Below are positions 35,840 through 43,421 of a stretch of 64,000 nucleotides of DNA, one piece after another (positions within the stretch are counted from its first letter, which is position 1; the number at the start of each line of letters is the position of its first letter). The stretch comes from Haladaptatus paucihalophilus DX253 (GTDB taxonomy: Archaea; Halobacteriota; Halobacteria; Halobacteriales; Haladaptataceae). Both the position numbers and the translations under genes were made by a program. Where the stretch lies: assembly GCF_000376445.1 (NCBI RefSeq), contig NZ_AQXI01000001.1, positions 342,962 to 406,961 on the forward strand, written 5' to 3'. The notes beneath the pieces were generated by a model. The model was not told the DNA's origin. It saw only the letters and a list, made by a program, of their open reading frames with translations, and searched no databases.

Positions 35840-37005
35840 GAGGACAGCACCTCGTTGAGTTCGCGCACGGCGCGTCGGGTTTCGTCTTTCGTCCCACACG
35901 TGATGCGCACGCAGTCGGGAAGCCCGAAGCTCGTGCAGTCGCGGAGGATGACGCCGCGTTCCTGGACCGCCTCGGCGACGGCGCTCGCGTCGCCGACCTC
36001 CGCGAGGACGAAGTTGCCGTGGCTCTCCCACGTCGGCGCGTCGAGGGTCTCGTAGATGTACTCGCGCGCCCATCGGGCCGTCTCAATGGACTTCTCGACG
36101 TGTTCGTCGTCCGTGAGCGCCGCGAGGCCGCCACGGCAGGCGAGTTCGCTGGCCGCGAAGGGCGTGTTCACGCGTGCGTACGCGTCGGCCCACTCCTCGG
36201 GGACGACGGCGTAGCCGAGCCGGACGCCCGCGAGTCCGTACGCCTTGGAGAACGTGCGGAGGACCGCAACGTCATCACGCGGAGCGTGATTGCCAGACGC
36301 ACCAGTAGGTGCATCGCTGTCATCACGCGGAGCGCGATTGCCAGACACACCGGCAGATGTGTCGCTGTCATCGCTCTCGGCGAGGAGCGAAATCGCGCTC
36401 GGTCCGTCGGCGTACTCGCCGTAGGCTTCGTCCACGAGGACGAGCGTTTCCTCGTCGGTCTCGTCGGCGATTTTCGTCACGGCGTCGAGCGAGAACCGGC
36501 CGCCAGACGGGTTGTGCGGGCTGGTCAGGTAGACGATTCGCTCGCCGTCGTACTGGGAGAGCACGGTGTCCGCGGTCAGCGAGAAGCCGTCCTCGGCGGA
36601 GAGGCGGTACTCGTTCACCTCGCCGTGGTGGTAGCGGGCGCTCATGCCGTAGTAGGCGAACCCGGGGGAAGGGACGAGGACGGTATCTCCCGGGTCGAGC
36701 ATGGCGCGCGAGAGGTAATCGAGCGCGCCGTCGCCGCCGTTCGCCAGCCACACCTGTTCGGATTCGACGTTCCAGCGGTCGGCGAGCCGGGCGGTGAGGT
36801 CGGTGTGTGACGCCTTGGGGTACGTGCTCGCGTTCCCGGCCGCATCCCGGATGGCGTCCACCGCCGCCGGACTCGGCCCGAACGGGTTCTCGTTCGATGC
36901 GAGTTTCACGAGGTCGTCGGGGTCGATACCGAGTTCCCGAGCGACTTCTTCGATGCCCCGTCCGGCCTGATACGCGACGTGCGCGGAGAGGTCTCGTGGT
37001 TCCAT
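35836..37005 (-). CDS. hisC: Histidinol-phosphate aminotransferase
   Basis: 389 residues from the ATG at 37005. PLP enzyme: LASNENPFGPSP, NGGDGALDYLSRA, LTSPHNPSGGRFS, the Asp in VLVDEAYGEYADG and the lysine in TFSKAYGLAGVRLG. Between the last two is an unusual insert of about 35 residues made of two copies of a 16-residue unit (DSDTSAGVSGNRAPRD and DSDAPTGASGNHAPRD). Without it the length matches the family. The insert is in frame and predicted to be a disordered loop, so activity may be kept. Confidence 0.92.
   Translation of the reverse strand: MEPRDLSAHVAYQAGRGIEEVARELGIDPDDLVKLASNENPFGPSPAAVDAIRDAAGNASTYPKASHTDLTARLADRWNVESEQVWLANGGDGALDYLSRAMLDPGDTVLVPSPGFAYYGMSARYHHGEVNEYRLSAEDGFSLTADTVLSQYDGERIVYLTSPHNPSGGRFSLDAVTKIADETDEETLVLVDEAYGEYADGPSAISLLAESDDSDTSAGVSGNRAPRDDSDAPTGASGNHAPRDDVAVLRTFSKAYGLAGVRLGYAVVPEEWADAYARVNTPFAASELACRGGLAALTDDEHVEKSIETARWAREYIYETLDAPTWESHGNFVLAEVGDASAVAEAVQERGVILRDCTSFGLPDCVRITCGTKDETRRAVRELNEVLSS
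36271..36366. repeat. Two tandem 48-bp units with hairpins, inside hisC
   Basis: Two copies of a 48-base unit starting CATCACGCGGAGCG, about 85% identical, in frame with hisC. Each unit contains short-loop palindromes: ATCACGC-GGA-GCGTGAT, GCACC-AGTA-GGTGC in the first and GACACA...TGTGTC in the second. The style matches the hairpins at 27.5-28.1 kb. Confidence 0.75.
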
Positions 37006-37094
37006 GTCGGGAGGTGTCACCGACCGGTCTTAAGCGTGGCCACCCGCGGCCAGCACGACTAAACGATTTCCGACCGACTCAGCCGTGAGGTACA

Positions 37095-37772
37095 ATGACA
37101 CATCATCGACATCGTGAGCGCCAACGCGGTCGGGAGAGCGAACGGGAACCCCAACGGTACGGCGGTCCGCGGAAGGAAGGGAGAGAACGAGAACGGCAGG
37201 CGGGCCACCAGCGACGGTACGGGTCGAAACCGAACCGTCGGCAAGGCGGTCGGGGAGAGCAACACGAACCACATCGACGACAGCAACGACAGCAAAAAGA
37301 GCGACGCTACGGTCGCCAGCGGCAGGGACAGCGACAGCACGGGGTCGAACAGCACCGAGAGGGAGGCGAACGACGAGGTGGAATCGAACGGCAACAGGGC
37401 GGGTCCGAACGACGGCTGAGCGACGTCGAGCGAACCGTAATTCGCGGGGGGAGACAGGAACGACGACAGCGACAGGAGCGCCTACAACGGGAACGACGGT
37501 ACGGAAAACGGCGACAAGGAGGGGAACGCCAGCGGCGACACGGCGGGTCACACCGGTCGGAACAGCAACGCTCGCCGACGGAGGAGCGATATCGACACCC
37601 CACCGAGCGACGACGGCAACCGCACGAACAGCAACAACGGGGACGACAGCAACCGCACGAACAGCAGCAACCGGAGCGACAACCACGACAATCGGAACAC
37701 CAGCGACGACAGGGACAACGCCGACAACAGGAACGCCAGCAACGGCTCCAAAGACAACTGCAGGAGCGGTAA
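37095..37772 (+). CDS. Possible Arg/Gln/Glu-rich low-complexity protein (tentative)
   Basis: 225 residues from an ATG, beginning MTHHRHRERQRGRESE, rich in Arg, Gln and Glu with RYG motifs four times (QRYGG, RRYGS, RRYGR, RRYGK) and RGG-like groups. It would be very basic, the opposite of normal haloarchaeal proteins. Caution: the plus strand here has almost no T, so stop codons are rare in all three forward frames and openness alone proves little. In favour: the RYG repeats use four different Gly codons (synonymous change). The other forward frames would give Asn/Asp/Ser-rich (two stops) or Thr/Ala-rich (no start) products. Confidence 0.4.
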   Translation: MTHHRHRERQRGRESEREPQRYGGPRKEGRERERQAGHQRRYGSKPNRRQGGRGEQHEPHRRQQRQQKERRYGRQRQGQRQHGVEQHREGGERRGGIERQQGGSERRLSDVERTVIRGGRQERRQRQERLQRERRYGKRRQGGERQRRHGGSHRSEQQRSPTEERYRHPTERRRQPHEQQQRGRQQPHEQQQPERQPRQSEHQRRQGQRRQQERQQRLQRQLQER

Positions 37773-37830
37773 GAGCGGTAGGAACGGCAGGGGCGGTAAG
37801 AACTGGCAGGAGCGATTCGAGGACACCGCC
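37100..37830. repeat. T-depleted low-complexity tract
   Basis: About 730 bases composed of CGAC/CAGC/AACG-like runs, with T nearly absent from the plus strand. It fills the space between divergently placed hisC and the F420 enzyme gene and carries the tentative ORF. The last 100 bases before 37931 return to normal composition. Confidence 0.65.
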
Positions 37831-37930
37831 GTCGAAACTGTCCTTGCGTTTTCAGCCAGAGTCCTCATACCGGCGACCGATGTAGCGCCGGTGGCATGAT
37901 TCTCGACACGACCGCCGACGGAGGAACGCG

Positions 37931-38884
37931 ATGACGCACATCGGCTACACCATTTCGAGCGAGGAGCACGGGCCGAACGAACTGGTCGACCACGCGGTCC
38001 GCGCAGAGCGGGCGGGATTCGAGTTCGCGTCCATCTCCGACCACTACCATCCGTGGATAAGCCAACAGGGAAACGCCCCGTTCGTCTGGTCCACGCTTGG
38101 CGGGGTCGCACGGGCGACGGACGACCTGCCGGTCGGGGTGGGGGTGAACTGCCCCATCATGCGGATGCATCCGGCCATCGTCGCGCAAGCCGCCGCCACC
38201 GCCGCGACGATGTTCGAGGGCGATTTCTTCCTCGGCGTCGGGACGGGCGAGCGCCTGAACGAACACGTCACCGGCGAGCACTGGCCCGAACACGCGGTTC
38301 GAACGGAGATGCTCGAAGAAGCGGTCGAGATTATCCGCAAACTGTGGCAGGGCGGCCAGCAGAGCTACTACGGCGACCACTTCACGGTCGAGAACGCGCG
38401 CCTCTACACGCTCCCCGAGGAACCGCCGGACATCATCGTCTCCGCCTACGGGAAGCGAGCGGCGCAAGCCGCCGCTGACCTCGGCGACGGGTTCTGGAGC
38501 GTCGGTCCGCAGGACACGGTGGAGACGTGGGAGGACGCGGGCGGCGAGGGACCGCGGTATAGTCAGATGACCGTCTGTTACGCGGAGGACGAGGAGGACG
38601 CCATCGACACGGCCCACGAGTGGTGGCCGAACAGCGCGCTCGCGGGCGAACTCAACTCGCAACTGCCGACGCCGACCCACTTCGAACAGGCGTGTGAAAT
38701 GGTCACCCGCGAGGACATCGCCGAGGGGAGCATCGTGACCGACCCCGACCCGGAGACGCACATCGAGAATGTAGAGCAGTTCGCCGACGCGGGCTACGAC
38801 CACGTGTACGTCCACCAAATCGGCCCCGATCAAGAGTCGTTCTTCCGGTTTTACGAGGAGGAAGTGCTACCCGAGGTCGAATGA
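37931..38884 (+). CDS. F420-dependent LLM-class oxidoreductase
   Basis: 317 residues, TIM-barrel flavin-like family using coenzyme F420. N-terminal THIGYTISSEEHGPNELVDH and the catalytic/F420 region FASISDHYHPWISQQGNAPF with conserved His; then MFEGDFFLGVGTGERLNEHV (phosphate-binding). Close in motif pattern to the F420-dependent glucose-6-phosphate dehydrogenase-like subgroup (TIGR03557-type); substrate unknown. It probably works in the cytosol with a sugar or alcohol. Confidence 0.9.
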   Translation: MTHIGYTISSEEHGPNELVDHAVRAERAGFEFASISDHYHPWISQQGNAPFVWSTLGGVARATDDLPVGVGVNCPIMRMHPAIVAQAAATAATMFEGDFFLGVGTGERLNEHVTGEHWPEHAVRTEMLEEAVEIIRKLWQGGQQSYYGDHFTVENARLYTLPEEPPDIIVSAYGKRAAQAAADLGDGFWSVGPQDTVETWEDAGGEGPRYSQMTVCYAEDEEDAIDTAHEWWPNSALAGELNSQLPTPTHFEQACEMVTREDIAEGSIVTDPDPETHIENVEQFADAGYDHVYVHQIGPDQESFFRFYEEEVLPEVE

Positions 38885-38985
38885 GCGAAGCCGACGGACG
38901 CGGAGGGAGCGAATCTTCGCTCCGTCTTCGAGACCGGAGCGAACGGACTCGAACAGGCGCGAACGGGAAGGACAACCCTCAAGGT

Positions 38986-38999
38986 TTAGGTGTGCCTAA
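38986..38999. promoter_or_regulatory. TTAGG-TGTG-CCTAA palindrome, possible DtxR/Idr-type iron operator
   Basis: Perfect 5-base arms with a 4-base centre (within TTTAGGTGTGCCTAA), 12 bases before the ATG at 39011. It resembles the DtxR-family metal-repressor box (TTAGG...CCTAA). Placement at the presumed transcription start suits repression. The regulator and iron response are inferred. Confidence 0.5.
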
Positions 39000-39010
39000 T
39001 CTCGTTCGAA

Positions 39011-39553
39011 ATGGAGTTAACGCGCCGGGACGCGCTGTCCGCCCTCGCCGCGAGCGGCGTCGCCGTCGTCGGCGGGGCGGCGCTGGTCGAATCCGACGTG
39101 TTGGAGTTCGGCGACGACGGGAAGGAGCCAGCGCTGGCGACACACGACATCGACACGCTCGTCGCGGTCGCGCGGGTTGTGTTCCCCACCGAAGTGACCG
39201 GAATCCGGGAGTTTGTGACGACCTACGCCGTCGGACGCACCGAGGACCGCCCGGGCTACCGGCTGGGAACGGCCGCCGCGATTTCGACCCTCGACACCTA
39301 CGCGACCGAGTGGTACGACGGGACGTTCGTCGAACTCGACCGAGAGACGCGAAACACCCTCCTCGACGAGATGGGTGTGGCGACCGCGCATCCCGACCCG
39401 GACGGGTCCGACGCGGCGCGGGTCCGGTACTACCTCGTCAACGACGTCCTCTTCGCGCTGTTCACCTCGCCGACAGGCGGGAAACTTGTCGGCACCGAAA
39501 ATCCACAAGGGTACCCCGGCGGCCTCGACACCTACCGAGGTGGTGATGAATGA
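39011..39553 (+). CDS. Tat-exported gluconate 2-dehydrogenase subunit 3-like protein
   Basis: 180 residues from the ATG at 39011. MELTRRDALSALAASGVAVVGG is a Tat signal. The body (VAVARVVFPTEVTGI; LLDEMGVATAHPDPDG; YYLVNDVLFALFTSPTGGK) belongs to the small-subunit family that escorts GMC flavoproteins. Its stop overlaps the start of the GMC gene by 4 bases (ATGA), so the two make one complex and are exported together, the small subunit carrying the signal. Confidence 0.87.
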   Translation: MELTRRDALSALAASGVAVVGGAALVESDVLEFGDDGKEPALATHDIDTLVAVARVVFPTEVTGIREFVTTYAVGRTEDRPGYRLGTAAAISTLDTYATEWYDGTFVELDRETRNTLLDEMGVATAHPDPDGSDAARVRYYLVNDVLFALFTSPTGGKLVGTENPQGYPGGLDTYRGGDE

Positions 39554-41169
39554 CCGACCGAACCCCCTCCGAGCGTGCCGACGTCTGTGTCATCGGCGCG
39601 GGTCCGGCGGGCGCGTTGGTCGCTCACACGCTCGCGCGACGCGGCCACGATGTCGTCGTCCTCGAAGCGGGCGAGCGATTCGAATTCGAGGACCGAAAAC
39701 GTCGGATGGAGCGAGCGATTCGCCCCGGCGACGACGACCGCTCGGTCTGGGACATGGGCGGGCCGCGGGACGCCTACACCTCGACCGGCGAGCAGTTCTA
39801 TCCGCTGAACCGCGCCCGCGTCAAGGGGGTCGGCGGCAGCACGCTCCACTGGCAGGGAATGGTCATGCGCCTGCACGAATCCGATTTTGACGCGTGGCCC
39901 ATCAGCTACGACGACCTTCGACCGTACTACGCCCGCGCCGAGTCGCAACTCGGAGTCGCGGGTGCGGACGACAACCCCTTCGCGCCGCCGCGCGAGGAAC
40001 CGTTTCCCCTGCCCGCGTTCCGTCCCTCCCACAGCGATTCCATCTTCGCCGACGCGTGCGAGTCGCTCGGCGTCGCCATGCACTCCGTGCCGAACGCGCG
40101 CAACTCCGAACCGCACGACGGACGAAGCGAGTGCGTCGGCTACGGCACCTGCAAACCGGTCTGTCCCTCCGGCGCGAAGTACGGCGCCGACGTCCACGTG
40201 CGGAAGGCCGAGGAGGAAGGCGCGCGCGTCATCGACCGCGCGGCGGTGCAACGCCTCGAACACGACGACGAGGGAAAGCGCATCGAAGCCGCGGTGTACG
40301 CCGCGCCGGACCACGGGAACGGGGGAACGGGAAGCGTCGAACACCGACAGGAGGCCCGCGAGTTCGTCCTCGCCGGTGGCGGGGTGGAGATACCCCGCCT
40401 GCTTCTCCTCTCGAAATCGAAGACGTATCCCGACGGACTGGCGAACACCAGCGGCGCGGTCGGCCGCTACTTCATGGACCACCTGTACGCGGGGATGGGT
40501 GGACGAATCGACCGGCGCACCCGACAGCACCGCGTCGGCTTCATCACCAGCGAATGTCACCAGTTCTACGAGGACCCCGCGCGGGGAACGAAGGGAATCC
40601 CGGCGGCCGACGACGCCGAGTACGACCGCCTGAAACTCGAATTCTCGAACTACGCGGGACCTACGCCGGTCGGCCTCGCCCTCGACGGGGACGAGTGGGG
40701 CGACGAGCTGCTTTCGACCATCCGCGAGGAGTACGGCAACTCGGTCGGCATGGGGGCGCTCGCCGGTCAGAAACCGCGAAAGGAGAACCGAATCGCGCTC
40801 GATTCCGGAACGACCGACGACCACGGCAACCCGGTTCCTCGGATTCACTGGCGAGTCGACGAGCGGACGAAGGCGACGCTCCGCCGGGCGAACGAGATTC
40901 AGCGGGACATCCTCGACGAACTCGGCGCGGAGGTGACGTGGCACGTCGGCCCCGAAAACACCGGCCCGGCGTTTCACCACATGGGGACGACCCGGATGGG
41001 AACCGACCCGAAAGCGAGCGTGGTGAACGCTCGCCTCCGCACCCACGACCTGCAGAACTGCACCATCGCGTCGAGCAGCGTCTTCGTCACCAGCGGGGCG
41101 ATGAACCCCACTCTCACCATCGCGGCCCTCTCGCTGAAGGCCGCGGACCACGTTCACGAGCGGTTGTGA
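39550..41169 (+). CDS. GMC-family FAD oxidoreductase, large subunit
   Basis: 539 residues. FAD motif CVIGAGPAGALVAHTLARRG at residues 11-30, GMC-type KGVGGSTLHWQGMV, a ferredoxin-like Cys pair GYGTCKPVCPSGAKYGAD, and a C-terminal active-site segment FHHMGTTRMGTDPKAS followed by TSGAMNPTLTIAALSLKAAD. Family members oxidise gluconate, sugars or alcohols and pass electrons to a cytochrome or quinone. It has no signal of its own and pairs with the Tat-borne small subunit. The 21-bp repeats begin at its stop codon. Confidence 0.9.
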   Translation: MTDRTPSERADVCVIGAGPAGALVAHTLARRGHDVVVLEAGERFEFEDRKRRMERAIRPGDDDRSVWDMGGPRDAYTSTGEQFYPLNRARVKGVGGSTLHWQGMVMRLHESDFDAWPISYDDLRPYYARAESQLGVAGADDNPFAPPREEPFPLPAFRPSHSDSIFADACESLGVAMHSVPNARNSEPHDGRSECVGYGTCKPVCPSGAKYGADVHVRKAEEEGARVIDRAAVQRLEHDDEGKRIEAAVYAAPDHGNGGTGSVEHRQEAREFVLAGGGVEIPRLLLLSKSKTYPDGLANTSGAVGRYFMDHLYAGMGGRIDRRTRQHRVGFITSECHQFYEDPARGTKGIPAADDAEYDRLKLEFSNYAGPTPVGLALDGDEWGDELLSTIREEYGNSVGMGALAGQKPRKENRIALDSGTTDDHGNPVPRIHWRVDERTKATLRRANEIQRDILDELGAEVTWHVGPENTGPAFHHMGTTRMGTDPKASVVNARLRTHDLQNCTIASSSVFVTSGAMNPTLTIAALSLKAADHVHERL

Positions 41170-41290
41170 GCCGTCCACGGGGGGCCGTGAACCGTCCACG
41201 GGGGGCCGTGAACCGTCCACGGGGGGCCGTGAACCGTCCACGGGGGGCCGTGAACCGTCCACGGGGGGCTATGAACTTCCCACAGGGGCC
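41167..41290 (+). repeat. 21-bp tandem repeat at the 3' end of the GMC gene
   Basis: Five near-perfect copies of a 21-base unit of the type CCGTCCACGGGGGGCCGTGA, then degenerate ones (CTTCCCACAGGGGCCGTGAG and beyond). Each unit can form a small hairpin CACGG/CCGTG. The first copy starts in the GMC stop codon, and the array ends before the convergent DUF4349 gene. A role in termination or as a variable-number repeat is inferred. Confidence 0.85.
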
Positions 41291-41325
41291 GTGAGCCGTC
41301 CGCGAGCGACTGCGAGCCGTCTTCC

Positions 41326-42246
41326 TCATTCCTCTTCGTCCGTAACGGGCGCGGCAGACGTCTCCGACTCCGACCGGCGGCGCAAGAGCAGGACCGCACC
41401 GCCGACCGGAACGCCGAGGACGACCAGGTACGGAAGGAGGTAGGCCGCCCCGACGACGAACGCGCGGAGCATGACGATGGCACCGTCGACCGAATCGAGG
41501 AACGCGGCGACGACACCCGTCTCGTACCACGACTTCTCGGCCGGGCTTTTCGTGTCGCTCGTCGGTTGCGGTTCGTGCATCCGCACCGTCACCGTCGAGT
41601 AGGCGACTCGCCGTTCGAGCGACTGCTGTTTCGCCTCCAGTCGTTCGATGTCGGTTTGCACGTCGGAGAGTCGCTTCTGGACCGAGAGCACCGCCTCCGT
41701 GTCGCTCGCGTTCTCGTAGAGCGCCCGGAGCTTGTCGCGCTGTGACCGGAGGTTTTCGAGGCGGGCGTTCAGGTCCACCAACCGGTCGGTAACGTCCTCT
41801 GTGCCGGTGCTCGACTCCGCCACTTCACCCGCTCGTTTGACCCGCTCGAAGAACGCCGAGAAGTTCTCCTTCGGGACGCGGAAGACGACGCTCCCGGAGG
41901 TCCACGTCCCGTTACCATCGTGGTGGACGCGCTGGGAGGAGTCGCTGACGAACCCGCCGCGTTCGCGGGCCGCGCGGGTCAGGGACCGACTCGCGTTCCC
42001 GAAGTTTTCGACCGACAGCGTGACGTTTCCGGTTCGGATGAGCGCGCGTTGCTGGACGACCAAGGCGGACTGCGGGGCCGTCCCGTCGCTCGGGCGCGCG
42101 TTCCCGGCGTCGCCGCCGTTCGAACCGCCGCCATCGTGATTCGCGCTGTCCTTCGCCGTGTCGTTTCCGCCCATTCCGGCGCATCCGGCGAGGACGACGA
42201 GGACGACCACCGAGAGGACGGCCAGTCGTCGGGTCCATGTTGTCAT
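41326..42246 (-). CDS. DUF4349 membrane lipoprotein
   Basis: 306 residues from the ATG at 42246. Lipoprotein signal RRLAVLSVVVLVVLAGC (Cys at about residue 22). A DUF4349 region with two parts (VQQRALIRTGNVTLSVENFG; VVFRVPKENFSAFFERVKR), a long coiled coil (DRLVDLNARLENLRSQRDK through QTDIERLEAKQQSLERRV) and a C-terminal pair of hydrophobic helices. Envelope-associated; function unknown. Confidence 0.85.
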   Translation of the reverse strand: MTTWTRRLAVLSVVVLVVLAGCAGMGGNDTAKDSANHDGGGSNGGDAGNARPSDGTAPQSALVVQQRALIRTGNVTLSVENFGNASRSLTRAARERGGFVSDSSQRVHHDGNGTWTSGSVVFRVPKENFSAFFERVKRAGEVAESSTGTEDVTDRLVDLNARLENLRSQRDKLRALYENASDTEAVLSVQKRLSDVQTDIERLEAKQQSLERRVAYSTVTVRMHEPQPTSDTKSPAEKSWYETGVVAAFLDSVDGAIVMLRAFVVGAAYLLPYLVVLGVPVGGAVLLLRRRSESETSAAPVTDEEE

Positions 42247-42429
42247 GGAGTCTACTGGTAAACCCGTGAGCAAAACTGTTAGGTAGAGTGAAATACCTGT
42301 TTCACCCTTCCAGCCACATCAGCGCTCGTCCCGCTCCGCATCCACCTCCCGCGTTTCCGTCGTCCGGTTTCCCCGTCCGTACTTGCGCATGACGCAACCT
42401 ATTTGGGGGCGCCGACAGTCGCTTCGGAT

Positions 42430-43074
42430 ATGTTCGTACTCGTCAATCTGAAAGCCTATCCGTGCGACCCGGTCGAAATCGCGGACGCCGCCCGCGACGT
42501 GAGCGACGACTACGGCGTCGATATCGCCGTGGCACCGCAAACCGCCCACCTCTCGCGCGTCGCCGACACAGGCGTCGAAACGTGGGGCCAACACGTCAGT
42601 CCCGTCGAACACGGAAGCCACACCGGGAGCACCCTCGCGGAGGCCGTCACCGACGCGGGCGCGACCGGGACCATGATCAACCACTCCGAGTGCAGACAGA
42701 AACTCGCCGACATCGACGCCGGACTCGACGCCGCCGAGCGCGTCGGCCTCGACACCACGGTCTGTGCGAACAACCCCGAGCAGGTCGGCGCGGTCGCCGC
42801 CCTCTCCCCCGACGCCGTGGCCGTCGAACCCCCGGAACTCATCGGCACCGGCACGCCCGTCAGCAAGGCCGACCCGGACATCGTGACCGACGCGGTGGCC
42901 GCCGCGGAAGCGGTCGATGAGGACGTGAGCGTCTACTGCGGCGCTGGCATCAGCACCGGCGAAGACCTCGTTGCGGCGCGGAACCTCGGCGCGGAAGGCG
43001 TCCTCCTGGCGAGCGGCGTCGCAAAGGCCGACGACCCGAAGGCCGCGCTGGAGAACCTCGTCGAACCGCTGTAA
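42430..43074 (+). CDS. tpiA: Triosephosphate isomerase
   Basis: 214 residues from the ATG at 42430, the short archaeal form. Lys in LVNLKAY, catalytic His in MINHSECR and catalytic Glu in [10 protein letters not shown], then the phosphate loop [11 protein letters not shown] and GVLLASGV. Interconverts the two triose phosphates in glycolysis and gluconeogenesis. Single gene. Confidence 0.95.
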   Translation: MFVLVNLKAYPCDPVEIADAARDVSDDYGVDIAVAPQTAHLSRVADTGVETWGQHVSPVEHGSHTGSTLAEAVTDAGATGTMINHSECRQKLADIDAGLDAAERVGLDTTVCANNPEQVGAVAALSPDAVAVEPPELIGTGTPVSKADPDIVTDAVAAAEAVDEDVSVYCGAGISTGEDLVAARNLGAEGVLLASGVAKADDPKAALENLVEPL

Positions 43075-43084
43075 TCGATTCGAA

Positions 43085-43369
43085 CTATTCGTCGGAAACG
43101 ATGACGAAGTGGTCCTTTTCCTGTCGCTCCAGCACCGATTCCTCCCGCATGCTCACGATGTAGCCCGTGACCGTCCGCTCCAGTTCGTGGGGCGCTCGGA
43201 TGCGGACGAGGTTGCCGATGACCTGCGCCGAGGGCGGTTTCTGTGCCGCACCGCAGTCGTAGATGGTGAGCAGTTGGTCGCCCCGCTCGGCCTCGTAGAC
43301 GATGACGTGGGCGTGTTGGGGAAGGTGCCAGCGACCCTCCTCGTCGCCCACCGCCGCCAGCTTGTTCAT
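43085..43369 (-). CDS. Haloarchaeal protein of unknown function
   Basis: 94 residues from the ATG at 43369 (MNKLAAVGDEEGRWHL). Beta-rich look: HVIVYEAERGDQLLTIYDCG, SAQVIGNLVRIRAPHELERT. It lies downstream of dinB on the same strand with a 52-base gap and meets tpiA tail to tail. An upstream ORF extension overlaps the DinB 3' end and is not used. No domain recognised. Confidence 0.6.
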   Translation of the reverse strand: MNKLAAVGDEEGRWHLPQHAHVIVYEAERGDQLLTIYDCGAAQKPPSAQVIGNLVRIRAPHELERTVTGYIVSMREESVLERQEKDHFVIVSDE

Positions 43370-43421
43370 ACCGGAACTACACGGGGCGGGGTAATCAGCG
43401 GTCCGAAGAACGAAACGGATG

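Noticed and set aside
37030-37686. 218-codon minus frame across the T-poor tract
   Set aside because: Val/Ala-rich because it mirrors Asp/Asn codons; openness is explained by base composition.
39532-41262. 576-codon minus frame opposite the GMC oxidoreductase
   Set aside because: Shadow of a clear FAD enzyme; its first codons are made from the 21-base repeats.
41167-41290. CRISPR array
   Set aside because: Direct 21-base repeats have no unique spacers between them and no cas genes are present.
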